Below are positions 37,245 to 45,761 of a stretch of DNA of 64,000 bases, in pieces (position 1 is the first letter of the stretch; every line of letters begins with the position of its first letter). Made by a program: the position numbers and the translations under genes. The notes beneath the pieces were generated by a model. The model did not search any database and had not been told where the DNA came from. It saw only the letters and a program-made list of their open reading frames with translations. Origin of the DNA: Hyphomicrobium_A sp963722495 (GTDB taxonomy: Bacteria; Pseudomonadota; Alphaproteobacteria; Rhizobiales; Hyphomicrobiaceae). The DNA lies in NCBI GenBank assembly GCA_963722495.1, contig CAVRND010000008.1, positions 248,001 to 312,000 of the forward strand, read 5' to 3'.

Positions 37245-38152
37245 GCACGACACCGCCGCTCGCCATCATCGAAGGCGGCATCGCGAATGCCCGGAAGCGC
37301 CGGCGGGGCGAGCGGACCACCCACATCCGCGGCAGCCGGCCCGGCTTCTGGGTCTACGCGACCCTGATCGTGGTCTTCATCAGCGCGGCGTTCCCGCTCT
37401 ACTGGTCGTTCCTGATCGGCTCGGGAGACTCGTCCACGCTGCGACGAACGGCCGTGGTGGCCGGCGGCAACTTCATCGCGAACGCGATCACGGTCATCAA
37501 CAACCCGGCCGTCAACTTCTGGCGGCGCCTGTGGAACTCGATCTACTCGTCGTTCCTCATCGCGGCCGCCGTCGTCGATCACCTCGACGCTCGCCGGCTG
37601 GGCGTTCGCGAAGCTGCGGTTCCGCGGCGGCACGGCTACTGCTCGCCTTCGTCGTCGCGACCATGGCGGTGCCCCCAGCAGCTCGGCGTCGTGCCGCTGT
37701 ACATCCTGTTCTCCGACCTCGGCTGGACCGGGCAGATCGGCGCGATCATCATCCCGCGCTCTGACCAGCGCGTTCGGGGTGTTCTGGATGACGCAGTACC
37801 TGCGGCAGGCGGTGCCCGACGAGCTCATCGAGGCCGCGCGCGTCGACGGCGCGTCGATGATCCGCACGTTCTGGACGGTCGGCGTCGTCGCGGCCCGCCC
37901 GGCGGCGGCGATGCTGTTCCTCTTCACGTTCGTGGGCGCGTGGAACAACTTCTTCTGGCCGTTCATCGTGCTCGACCGGCAGAACCCGACCCTGCCGGTC
38001 GCGCTGTCGCTCCTGCAGTCGAACTACTTCGTCGACTACTCGATCGTGCTCGCCGGCGTGGTGCTGGCGACGATCCCCCTGCTCCTGCTGTTCGTCTTCG
38101 CCGGGCAAGCAGCTCGTGTAGCGGCATCATGGAGGGCGCGGTGAAGGGATGA
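37241..38152 (+). CDS. cebG: Cellobiose-type ABC transporter permease, frameshifted
   Basis: MalG-type permease of about 300 residues. It opens MSTTPPLAIIEGGIANARKR, with the first helix VYATLIVVFISAAFPLYWSF. QQLGVVPLYILFSDLGWTG, FGVFWMTQYLRQAVPDELIE and the EAA loop EAARVDGASMIRTFW follow, ending SGIMEGAVKG. Frame changes lie near 37578, 37635, 37760 and 38107-38122. The stop overlaps the beta-glucosidase start in ATGA, so the genes are translationally coupled. Confidence 0.82.
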   Translation: MSTTPPLAIIEGGIANARKRRRGERTTHIRGSRPGFWVYATLIVVFISAAFPLYWSFLIGSGDSSTLRRTAVVAGGNFIANAITVINNPAVNFWRRLWNSIYSSFLIAAAVVDHLDARRLGVREAAVPRRHGYCSPSSSRPWRCPQQLGVVPLYILFSDLGWTGQIGAIIIPRSDQRVRGVLDDAVPAAGGARRAHRGRARRRRVDDPHVLDGRRRRGPPGGGDAVPLHVRGRVEQLLLAVHRARPAEPDPAGRAVAPAVELLRRLLDRARRRGAGDDPPAPAVRLRRASSSCSGIMEGAVKG

Positions 38153-39627
38153 CCACTGACACCGCGAGACTCCGTCGCGCGCCCGGCGCGGTTCCCGACT
38201 TCCTGTTCGGGGCCGCCACCGCCGCGTTCCAGATCGAGGGCGCCGCGCACGAGGACGGCCGCCGGGACTCGATCTGGGATGCGTTCTGCCGGGTGCCCGG
38301 CGCCGTCATCGACGGCGACAACGGCGACGTGGCGTGCGATCACTACCACCGCTACCGCGACGACGTCGCGCTCATGGCCGACCTCGGCCTGCAGACGTAC
38401 CGGTTCTCGACCTCGTGGTCGCGCGTGCGCCCCGACGGCGGCGCGCTGAACCCGAAGGGGCTCGACTTCTACTCGCGGCTCGTCGACGAGCTGCTCGACG
38501 CCGACATCCTGCCGTGGCTGACGCTCTACCACTGGGATCTGCCGCAGGCGCTGCAGGAGGACGGCGGCTGGGCCAACCGCGACACCGCCGACCGATTCGC
38601 CGAGTACGCGCTCGACATGCACGACGCGCTCGGCGACCGGGTCAACGTGTGGACGACGCTCAACGAGCCGTGGTGCTCGTCGTTCCTCAGCTACACCGGC
38701 GGTGTGCACGCTCCGGGGCGCCAGGAACCCGCCGCCGGGCTCGCGGCGGCGCACCACCTGCTGCTCGCCCACGGGCTGGGCGTGCGAGCGCTCCGCGCGC
38801 GCGACAGCTCGCTGCAACCTCGGCATCACGCTGAACCTCACCGTGGCCGACCCGGTGGACCCGGACGATCCCGGCGACCTGGATGCCGCACGCCGCATCG
38901 ACGGGCAGTTCAACCGGTTCTTCCTCGATCCGATCTTCCGCGGCCGATACCCCGCCGACGTGCGTCGACGACGTGGGTCCCGGCGCTCGACGCGGTGCGT
39001 GCGCGACGGGCGACCTCGACGATCATCGCGACCCCGATCGACACCCTCGGCGTGAACTACTACCACGGCGAGCTGGTCAGCGCCCGTCCGGCACACGCAG
39101 GGGATGCGCTCGCACCACCGACCGCGGCACCGTCCGCGCGACCGAAGCGATCGCCGTTCCCGGCCGCCGAAGGCGTGCATTGGCACGAGCGCGGACTGCC
39201 GCGCACCGCGATGGACTGGGAGGTGCAGCCCGAGGGGCTCACCCGGCTGCTGCGGCGCGTGCACGAGGAGTACACCGGGCCGGCGGGCGTGCGACTGCTG
39301 GTCACCGAGAACGGAGCCGCGTACGACGACGACGGTGGTCGGACGGCGTGGTCGACGACGGCGAGCGCACCGACTTCCTGCGCGACCACCTCGGAGCGAT
39401 CCTCGACGCGGTCGACCAGGGCGTGCCGGTCGCGCGGCTACTTCGACTGGTCGCTGCTGGACAACTTCGAGTGGGCCTGGGGCTACGACAAGCGCTTCGG
39501 CATCGTGCGCGTCGACTACGACACCCAGGAGCGCATCCCGAAATCCAGCGCGCTCGAGCTTCGCCGCATCATCACCGAACGCACGCTGCAACCGCTTGCG
39601 TCGCCCGTTCTAGACTTCCGATCATGA
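38149..39627 (+). CDS. bglC: GH1 beta-glucosidase, frameshifted
   Basis: About 490 residues. It hydrolyses imported cellobiose or related beta-glucosides in the cytoplasm. GH1 landmarks: DFLFGAATAAFQIEGAAHED at the N-terminus, acid/base Glu in TTLNEPWCSSFL near residue 170, DTLGVNYYHGELV, nucleophile Glu in LLVTENGAAYDDD near 385, and FDWSLLDNFEWAWGYDKRFG near the end. Paired frame changes near 38815, 38960-39010 and 39345-39437 keep the two ends in the same reading frame. No signal peptide. It lies between cebG and cebR. Confidence 0.9.
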   Translation: MTTDTARLRRAPGAVPDFLFGAATAAFQIEGAAHEDGRRDSIWDAFCRVPGAVIDGDNGDVACDHYHRYRDDVALMADLGLQTYRFSTSWSRVRPDGGALNPKGLDFYSRLVDELLDADILPWLTLYHWDLPQALQEDGGWANRDTADRFAEYALDMHDALGDRVNVWTTLNEPWCSSFLSYTGGVHAPGRQEPAAGLAAAHHLLLAHGLGVRALRARDSSLQPRHHAEPHRGRPGGPGRSRRPGCRTPHRRAVQPVLPRSDLPRPIPRRRASTTWVPALDAVRARRATSTIIATPIDTLGVNYYHGELVSARPAHAGDALAPPTAAPSARPKRSPFPAAEGVHWHERGLPRTAMDWEVQPEGLTRLLRRVHEEYTGPAGVRLLVTENGAAYDDDGGRTAWSTTASAPTSCATTSERSSTRSTRACRSRGYFDWSLLDNFEWAWGYDKRFGIVRVDYDTQERIPKSSALELRRIITERTLQPLASPVLDFRS

Positions 39628-40652
39628 CCGACGTCCGGGGTAGGCGCGTGGCGCCCACGCTCGAGGCGGTCGCGGCAGCAGCGGGCGTCTCACGATCGAC
39701 GGTCTCGCGCGTCGTGAACGGCTCGAGCCACGTGAGCCCCGACGTCGTGGCGGCCGTGAACTCGGCGATCGACCGACTGCAGTACCGGCCCAACCGGGCG
39801 GCACGATCGCTCGCCAAGCGCACGACGATGGCCATCGCCCTGGTCGTCCCCGAGGACACCACGCGATTCTTCGGCGACCCGTTCTTCGCCTCGATCGTGC
39901 AAGGCATCACCGCCGGCCTCGAGCCCAGCGAGTACGTGCTCAACCTCCAGCTGGTCAGCCCCGAGGCGCCGTCGGAGAAGACCATCGAATATCTGCTAGG
40001 CGGCAACGTCGATGGCGCCATCGTGGTCTCGCATCACTCCGGGGACGAATTCTTCACGACGCTCGAGGCGAACCTCCCGGTGGTGTTCGGCGGCCGGCCA
40101 TTCGATCCCGACACCCACACGAGCAACTACGTGGACGTCGACAACAGCGCCGGTGCGGCGATGGGGACCCAGCATCTGATCGACCTGGGTCGCAAGCGCA
40201 TCGGGATCATCGCCGGGCCGCGCAACATGCAGGCCGCCATGGACCGCACCGTGGGCTGGGAGCAGGCGCTGGCAGCGAGCGATCGCTCGACCGACCTGCT
40301 GGAGTACGGCGACTTCACCCAGGCCAGCGGCGCGGCCGCCATGCGTTCGCTGCTCGAACGCGCGCCCGACCTCGACGCCGTCTTCGTCGCGAGCGACCTG
40401 ATGGCCGTCGGCGCGCTCAGCGTGCTGAGCGCGGCCGGTCGGCGGGTGCCCGAGGACGTCGCGATCGTCGGGTTCGACGACAGCCCTGCTGCGGTCGCCG
40501 GCGCGGTCGAGCTCACGACCGTGCATCAGCCCTCCCGCCAGATGGGCGAGGCGATGGCGACGATGCTGCTCGACCTGTTGCGTGAGGACGACGACCAGGG
40601 ACAGCGTCAACTGATCATGCAGACACACCTGGTCCGCCGCGCGAGCGCCTAA
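39624..40652 (+). CDS. cebR: LacI family transcriptional repressor of the ceb operon
   Basis: 342 residues, intact, with ATG overlapping the bglC stop (ATGA). The N-terminal helix-turn-helix is TLEAVAAAAGVSRSTVSRVV followed by NGSSHVSPDVVAAV and the hinge YRPNRAARSLA. The periplasmic-binding-like inducer domain has DPFFASIVQGITAGL, HLIDLGRKRIGIIAGP, VFVASDLMAVGAL and VGFDDSPAAVAG. The arrangement cebEFG-bglC-cebR, with TGGGAGCGCTC operators, matches the Streptomyces cellobiose regulon. The inducer is inferred. Confidence 0.92.
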   Translation: MTDVRGRRVAPTLEAVAAAAGVSRSTVSRVVNGSSHVSPDVVAAVNSAIDRLQYRPNRAARSLAKRTTMAIALVVPEDTTRFFGDPFFASIVQGITAGLEPSEYVLNLQLVSPEAPSEKTIEYLLGGNVDGAIVVSHHSGDEFFTTLEANLPVVFGGRPFDPDTHTSNYVDVDNSAGAAMGTQHLIDLGRKRIGIIAGPRNMQAAMDRTVGWEQALAASDRSTDLLEYGDFTQASGAAAMRSLLERAPDLDAVFVASDLMAVGALSVLSAAGRRVPEDVAIVGFDDSPAAVAGAVELTTVHQPSRQMGEAMATMLLDLLREDDDQGQRQLIMQTHLVRRASA

Positions 40653-40662
40653 CGTAGAAGGC

Positions 40663-40947
40663 GTGCCCACCGAAGTCGTCGACAACCAGTCCATGAACCG
40701 CTACGAGCTCCTCGTGGATGGTGAGCAGGTCGGATTCACGGACTACCGGGTCGATGGACACCACATCGTCTTCATCCACACCGAGATCGATCCGGCGCGA
40801 CAGGAGAAGGGTCTCGGGACGGAGCTCGTGCGCGGCGCGCTGAACCTGGTCCGTTCGGAGACGGACTACCAGCTCGTGCCGAAGTGCTCTTTCACGAAGG
40901 CCTTCGTCGAGGAGCATCCCGAATACCAGGACCTGCTCACCCGCTAG
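40663..40947 (+). CDS. YjdJ-type small GNAT acetyltransferase
   Basis: 94 residues, GTG start 10 bases after cebR. NRYELLVDGEQVGFTDYRVD and the acetyl-CoA loop RQEKGLGTELVRGALNLVRS, followed by VPKCSFTKAFVEEHPEYQDL, define the small Gtn/YjdJ family of single-domain acetyltransferases. The substrate is unknown. It ends back-to-back with the convergent gene at 40948. Confidence 0.88.
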   Translation: MPTEVVDNQSMNRYELLVDGEQVGFTDYRVDGHHIVFIHTEIDPARQEKGLGTELVRGALNLVRSETDYQLVPKCSFTKAFVEEHPEYQDLLTR

Positions 40948-41268
40948 CTAGTCGGACTCCGTAGCGGCGCGGTGCTTGCCCTGCTTGGTGAGGTCGATGC
41001 GGATCTTGCCGTCCTCGATGCCGAGGTCGCCGTCGCCGGGCAGCGGCGCGGGCGCCGGCAGCATGGTCTGGCGGTCCAGCTCGATCTGAGCCTCGTGCCG
41101 GGTCGGATGGAACACCTCGTCGCCGATGCCCATCACACCGCCGTGGGTGCCCGATGTCTTCCGCTTGTTGCTGAGGTCGATCCAGCCCATGCGCTGCGCC
41201 AGGATTCCGAGCGCGATCAGCACCACCACCACGCCGGCGAAGATGAGCCAATCCACGCCGATGATCAT
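40948..41268 (-). CDS. Small single-helix membrane protein of unknown function
   Basis: 106 residues. One N-terminal membrane helix (DWLIFAGVVVVLIALGILA) followed by a hydrophilic tail containing GGVMGIGDEVFHPTRHEAQI and LPGDGDLGIEDGKIRI. The HGGVMGIGDEVFHP segment recurs in small actinobacterial membrane proteins of unknown role, from memory. Its ATG overlaps the predicted hmuV stop (ATGA). Confidence 0.75.
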   Translation of the reverse strand: MIIGVDWLIFAGVVVVLIALGILAQRMGWIDLSNKRKTSGTHGGVMGIGDEVFHPTRHEAQIELDRQTMLPAPAPLPGDGDLGIEDGKIRIDLTKQGKHRAATESD

Positions 41269-42078
41269 ATGTCGTGAATGGGGTTGACCCCCAAACGGGG
41301 GTCAGCGCAGCGGGCACGATCACGGGACGGTCGTTCACCAGGTGCAGCTCGACCGGGAGCCCGTAGACGCGCTCGACGCGCTCCTCGCTGAGCACCTCCC
41401 GCGGTGAGCCGACGGCCTCGAGGCGGCCGGCCGGCGATGATCGCGAGCCGGTCCGCGTAGGCGGCGGCGAGGGAGAGGTCGTGCACGACGACCACGACGG
41501 CCCGCCCGTCGTCGGCCATCCGCCGGCCGAGACGCATCACGTCCTCCTGGTGGCGCAGATCCAGGGATGCGGTGGGCTCGTCGAGGAACACGATCGGGGT
41601 CTGCTGCGCCAGCACCCGCGCCAGCGAGACGCGGGCCTTCTCGCCACCGGACAGCGCGGTGTAGCGGCGGGTGGCGAGGTGGCGCACGTCCGCCGCGTCC
41701 AGCGCATCCAGCACCGCATGCCAGTCGTCGCGGCCCTCGATCGTGCCGGCCCAGGGCGCCCGGCCCATCGCCACCACCTCGGACACCAGGAACGGGAAGC
41801 TCGACCGTGTTCTCCTGCGTCAGCACGCTGCGCAGCCGCGCCAGCTCGCGGGTCGGCACGGCATGCAGCTCGCGGCCGTCGAGCTCGATCCGGCCGGTGG
41901 TGGGCCGGCGTTCGCCGCTGAGCACCGACAGCAGGGTCGACTTGCCGGCGCCGTTCGGCCCGACCAGCACGAGCACCTCGCCGGGCACGACCTCGATCGT
42001 GACGTCGTCGAGCACCGTCGCGCCGTCGAGCTCGACGCCGATTCCGGTCGCGGTGATCGCTGGGCTCTTCGGCATCAT
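41265..42078 (-). CDS. hmuV: Hemin ABC transporter ATP-binding protein, frameshifted
   Basis: About 265 residues, ATG overlapping the hmuU stop. Walker A LVGPNGAGKSTLLSVLSGER near residue 38; Q-loop SVLTQENTV then, after a surplus base near 41805, SFPFLVSEVVAMGRAPW; signature LSGGEKARVSLARVL; Walker B PIVFLDEPTASLDL; H-loop VVVVHDLSLAAAYADRL. A second shift near 41431 leads to LEAVGSPREVLSEERV and PVIVPA. The very end is unclear: the frame that stops at 41265 overlaps the next gene neatly, but a hairpin (41286-41303, 7-bp stem) also lies there. Confidence 0.83.
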
Positions 42079-43152
42079 GCCCAGCCCCCGCTCCGGCGGC
42101 GCTGGCGGAACAGCAGGAAGAAGAAGAACGGCCCGCCGACCAGCGAGGTGAGCAGCCCGATCGGAAGGTCCGCCCCGACCACGACCGTGCGGGCGAGGAG
42201 GTCGGCGAACACCATCAGGGCACCGCCGCCGAACGCGCTGGCGATGATGAGCGGACGGTGCGCCGGCCCGATGGACATCCGGATGACGTGGGGCACCGAC
42301 CAGACCGACGAACGCGATGATGCCGCAGAACGCGACGGCGGCGCCGGTGAGCAGGGCGACGACGATGATCGAGCCGACCCGCAGCGCCTCGACGTTGACC
42401 CCGAGGTGGCGGGCGTTGCGCTCGCCGAGCGCGAGCAGGTCGTAGCGGCGGCCGAGGATGACCGACACGATCGTGCCGGCGATCGCGACCAGCACCACGA
42501 CGCAGCACCTCGCCCCAGCGCGATCCGCCGAGCGAGCCCGAGCTGCCAGAACACGATCTGCTCGCGGCTGCCGGAGTCGGCGACGAACACCAGGAACGCG
42601 AGCCCGGCGCCCGCGAAGGCGTTGACCGCGATGCCGGTGAGGATGAGCGTGACCACCTCGGTGCGCCCGTTCGACCGGCTCACCGCGTAGACCAGCAGCG
42701 TCGCGAGCAGTCCGCCGACGAACGCGAACACGGCGACCGACCCGGTGCCGAGCATCCCGAACCCGACCGCGCGAGGCGCCGAGCACGATCGCCGCCGCCG
42801 CACCGAGCGCCGCGCCCGCGGAGACCCCGACCACGCCGGGCTCGGCCAGCGGGTTGCCGAAGATCGCCTGCATCACCGCGCCCGCGACCGCGAGCGCCGC
42901 GCCGACGGCCAGCGCCATCACGATCCGCGGGAAGCGCACCGCCCACAGGGTCGACTCGATCACGTCATCGGTCGGTGCCCAGCCGTTCTGGATGCCGATG
43001 GCGCGCAGCAGCGAACCGACCACCTCGGTCGGGGCGATGGGCAGCTGCCCGAGCACCGACGAGACGATGATGCCGACGACGAGCACAGCGGCGAGCACGA
43101 TGGCCAGGATGGTGCCGCGCGCCCGGCGGCCGAGCGCCGCCCTGGAGGTCAC
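42075..43152 (-). CDS. hmuU: FecCD-type heme/siderophore ABC transporter permease, frameshifted
   Basis: About 355 residues, GTG at 43152 overlapping the lplA stop (GTGA). It is a many-helix FecCD permease: LRAIGIQNGWAPTDDVIEST, then VRFPRIVMALAVGAALAVAG, the signature IFGNPLAEPGVVGVSAGAAL, later ILTGIAVNAFAGAGLAFL, RRYDLLALGERNARHLGVNV and SIGPAHRPLIIASAFGGGAL. Frame changes lie near 42778, 42525 and 42295. The order hmuU-hmuV with no hmuT binding-protein gene in the window is unusual. Heme is inferred from the ATPase type; a ferric siderophore is also possible. Confidence 0.82.
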
Positions 43153-44199
43153 GGCACGCGCTGCAGCCACGCCTCGGTCCCGAACTTCGTCTCGACGAGC
43201 TCGTTCGCCGCGCGAAGCTCCTCCGCGGTGATCTCGCTCGGCTGCAGGCCGTACAGTCCGCGGAACGTCTCGACCATGCGGTCGATGATCTCGTCCCGCG
43301 TCAGCCCGGTCTGGCTGCGCAGCGGGTCGACCCGCTTCGCCGCGCTCGCGATGCCCTTGTCGCTGATCTTCTCGCGGCCGATGCGCAGCACCTGCACCAT
43401 CTTCTCGCCGTCCATGTCGTAGCTCATGGTGACGTGGTGCAGCACGGCGCCGGCGCCGAGCCGCTTCTGCGCGGCTCCGCCGATCTTGCCGGTCGGGCTC
43501 GCGATGTCGTTGAGCGGCACGTAGGTCGCCTCGATGCCGAGCGAGCGCAGCGCGATGATCACCCACTCGTCGAGGAACGCGTACGAGTCGGCGAAGGTCA
43601 TGCCCGCCGACCAGGTCGACCGGCGCGTAGATCGAGTAGGTGATGACCGAGCCGGCCTCCATGAACATCGCGCCGCCGCCGGAGATGCGGCGGACGACGT
43701 CGAAGCCGTACTTCGCGGCGTTCTCGGCGTCGACCTCGTTCTTCACGGACTGGAAGCTGCCGATCACGACGGCCGGGCTGTTCCACTCCCAGATCCGCAG
43801 GGTCGGCTTGCGGCGACCGGCGCCGACCTCCTCGGCGAGCACCTGGTCGATCGCCATCTGCACGACCGGCGCGAGCTCGGGGCCGTGGATGAGCTGCCAC
43901 TCGTAGTCCTTGAAGCCGGTGGCGTGCTGGAGCGCCCGCCGCACCGCGGTCGCGACCGACTCGGGCGAGAACCCGAGCAGGCTCGCCGTCTCGGGAAGCG
44001 CCTGCTGCACGGCCTTGGCGATCGTGGCCGGATCGGCGTCTGCGGGGAGCCCGTTCACCGCCGCGTTGATGGCGTCGAGCGCGTCGTCGGGCTCGAGGAA
44101 GAAGTCGCCGGCGAGCTGGAAGTTCTGGATGCGGCCGTCGACGACGTCGAGGTCGACGACGACGAGCTTGCCGCCGGGGACCTTGAACTCACCATGCAT
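43149..44199 (-). CDS. lplA: Lipoate-protein ligase A family, with the accessory domain at the N-terminus; frameshifted
   Basis: About 350 residues. Residues 1-85 resemble the lipoate ligase C-terminal domain (FKVPGGKLVVVDLDVVDGRI, LAGDFFLEPDDAL). The catalytic domain follows: WEWNSPAVVIGSFQSVKNEV, the adenylate-binding RRISGGGAMFMEAGSVITYS, and the lysine region in PTGKIGGAAQKRLGAGAVLHH after a surplus base near 43603. This domain order is the reverse of E. coli LplA. It attaches lipoate or octanoate to 2-oxoacid dehydrogenases or GcvH. It may be co-transcribed with hmuUV. Confidence 0.86.
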
Positions 44200-44200
44200 G

Positions 44201-44219
44201 GTGAGGCAAGCCTAACCAA
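44201..44219 (-). promoter_or_regulatory. Possible DtxR/IdeR iron box before lplA-hmuUV
   Basis: On the leftward strand GGTTAGGCTTGCCTCA matches the core of the DtxR consensus (TTAGGTTAGGCTAACCTAA) at about 14 of 19 positions. It stands 2-20 bases before the lplA start, where no ribosome site is seen, so the transcript could be leaderless. The downstream heme transporter genes make iron control plausible. It also overlaps the stop of the lipase gene, which weakens the case. Confidence 0.35.
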
Positions 44220-45058
44220 CCCGTGTCGACAGCCATCCGAGGAGATCGGCGAGCACCTCGTCGCGGTTGGTCTCGTTGAAGACCTCGTGACGGGCCTCGG
44301 AGTACACCTCCACGGTGACGTCGGTGAGACCCGAGCGCTGCGCGTACGCGGTCGCGAGCCGGGTCACGCTCTCCTCGCCGCCGAGGGGGTCCTCGTTGCC
44401 GATCATGATGAGCAGCGGGACGTCCTTGGCCAGCCCCTTCGCCGGCGTGCCCAAGAGCCTCAGACCGTCCACGATCCCGAACAGCTTCGGCGCGTTCGCG
44501 TAGAACGTGAGCGGATCCTCGACGAACGCCTGGGCGACCTTCGGGTCACGGCTCAGCCACTCGAAACCGGTCGTGCCGAGGTGCTTGTGCTTCGCGTTGA
44601 GCTGGCCGCTGTTCATGTGCCGCAGCGTGCGATATGCGGTGCCGGTGAGCACGACCGCGTCCCAATCCTCCGGGTGCTGGTTGATGATGATCTGCGCGAG
44701 GATCGAGCCCCAGGACTGCGCGATCACCGCGAGCTTCGAGCCCGGGTTCTCGGCGCGGATGATCGCCGGTGAACTGGCGGAGCGCATCCACGGTGGCCCG
44801 GTTCCCGCCCGGGCCGAGTTTGCCGAGCTTGGTGACGTCGCCGCCGTGCTGCTCCATGCCGGTGCGGCCGTGACCGCGGTGGTCGTCGGCGTACACGGTG
44901 TAGCCCGCCGCGAGCAGATCCTCGGCGAGCGCATGCCATCGGCCGACGTGCTCGCCGAGGCCATGCACGATCTGGATGACGGCCTTCGGCGCCGGCGCGG
45001 TCCACTTCGTGTAGTGGATGGTGACGCCGTGCGCATCCACGTAGCTGTGCTCGGACAT
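44212..45058 (-). CDS. Alpha/beta hydrolase (monoacylglycerol lipase/lysophospholipase type), frameshifted
   Basis: About 281 residues. Oxyanion and cap start: AVIQIVHGLGEHVGRWHALA and YTVYADDHRGHGRTG, typical of monoacylglycerol lipases. The nucleophile elbow is VIAQSWGSILAQ (Ser), reached after a frame change near 44767. Acid residue in IMIGNEDPLGG and histidine in YSEARHEVFNETNRDEV. The AQSWGS elbow departs from the usual G-x-S-x-G but is known in this subgroup, from memory. The stop lies 12 bases before lplA. Confidence 0.86.
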
Positions 45059-45080
45059 GTGCCGATCGTAGTCGCGCGGG

Positions 45081-45494
45081 TCAGCTCAGACGCCGCTCGG
45101 CTTCCCGCAGATCCAGGAGCCAGTGCGCATCGCCGTTCCCGTCGCGGGAGATGGTGACGGCTTCACCAAGCTGGGGTGTCACGGTGACCCGCGATCCACC
45201 GGCGCTCAGGCGAACCCTCACCGAGCGGCCGTGCCGGGTTCCAACGAGATCGGTTCCCTGCTGCTCCAGACCCAGCCGTCCGAGGATCACCCGGCTGCTG
45301 TCGCCGGTCGCGCGAAGCACGTACGGCACGGCGGCCGCCCATCCGACGACGATGACGATGAGCACGACCACGGTGATGGGAACGCCGGGAAGATCGAGCC
45401 CCGACTGCACGATCAGCCAGAGGCCGATCGCCGTGACGACGACACCGAGCCAGAGATAGGCACGTGCGGTACGCCGGGTGGACGCCAGCGCCAC
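45081..45494 (-). CDS. Two-helix membrane protein of unknown function
   Basis: 137 residues, GTG start. Two helices (AYLWLGVVVTAIGLWLIVQS and ITVVVLIVIVVGWAAAVPYV) are followed by a soluble domain (SSRVILGRLGLEQQGTDLVG, VRVRLSAGGSRVTVTPQ) that resembles a PH-like fold of small actinobacterial membrane proteins. No function can be assigned. It lies 5 bases after the next small membrane gene on the same strand. Confidence 0.7.
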   Translation of the reverse strand: MALASTRRTARAYLWLGVVVTAIGLWLIVQSGLDLPGVPITVVVLIVIVVGWAAAVPYVLRATGDSSRVILGRLGLEQQGTDLVGTRHGRSVRVRLSAGGSRVTVTPQLGEAVTISRDGNGDAHWLLDLREAERRLS

Positions 45495-45499
45495 AGCAC

Positions 45500-45754
45500 T
45501 CAGCTCGGCCCGCTGCCGTCCAGGCTCAGCTCCGCGAGGGCGGCATCAAGCTCAGGGTCGGGCTTGGGCCGGGTCTGCCAGAGTGCGACCCCGAAGATCA
45601 CGCCGAAGAAGATCACGCCGCCGCCGGCGAACGCGAGGAGCACCGGCACCGGGTTGCGGGCGTCGTTGCTGACGACGGCGACGAGCACCATGGTGCCGAT
45701 CCAGATGGCGAGTCCCAGCAGGGTCCCCACCGCCCACCACCGGCTCGTGGTCAT
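45500..45754 (-). CDS. Small two-helix membrane protein of unknown function
   Basis: 84 residues. Two membrane helices (WAVGTLLGLAIWIGTMVLVA and VLLAFAGGGVIFFGVIFGVA) and a short acidic tail PDPELDAALAELSLDG. It overlaps no other coding region and sits between ribokinase and another small membrane gene, probably in one operon. Nothing in it suggests a role. Confidence 0.65.
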   Translation of the reverse strand: MTTSRWWAVGTLLGLAIWIGTMVLVAVVSNDARNPVPVLLAFAGGGVIFFGVIFGVALWQTRPKPDPELDAALAELSLDGSGPS

Positions 45755-45761
45755 GACCCGG

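Noticed and set aside
34918..39627. Programmed +1 frameshifting or insertion at codon boundaries
   Set aside because: Each surplus base can be placed between two codons, but neighbouring placements fit almost as well, so the pattern is not informative. No common slippery sequence was seen.
38149..39627. Calling the split transporter, glucosidase and kinase genes pseudogenes
   Set aside because: Motifs are intact on both sides of each shift, and shifts of the same kind occur in many unrelated genes, which points to sequence error.
41286..41303. Hairpin GACCCCC-AAAC-GGGGGTC as terminator of hmuV
   Set aside because: No T run follows on either strand, and the gene end that overlaps the next start (ATGA) would place it within coding sequence. 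It is only mentioned.
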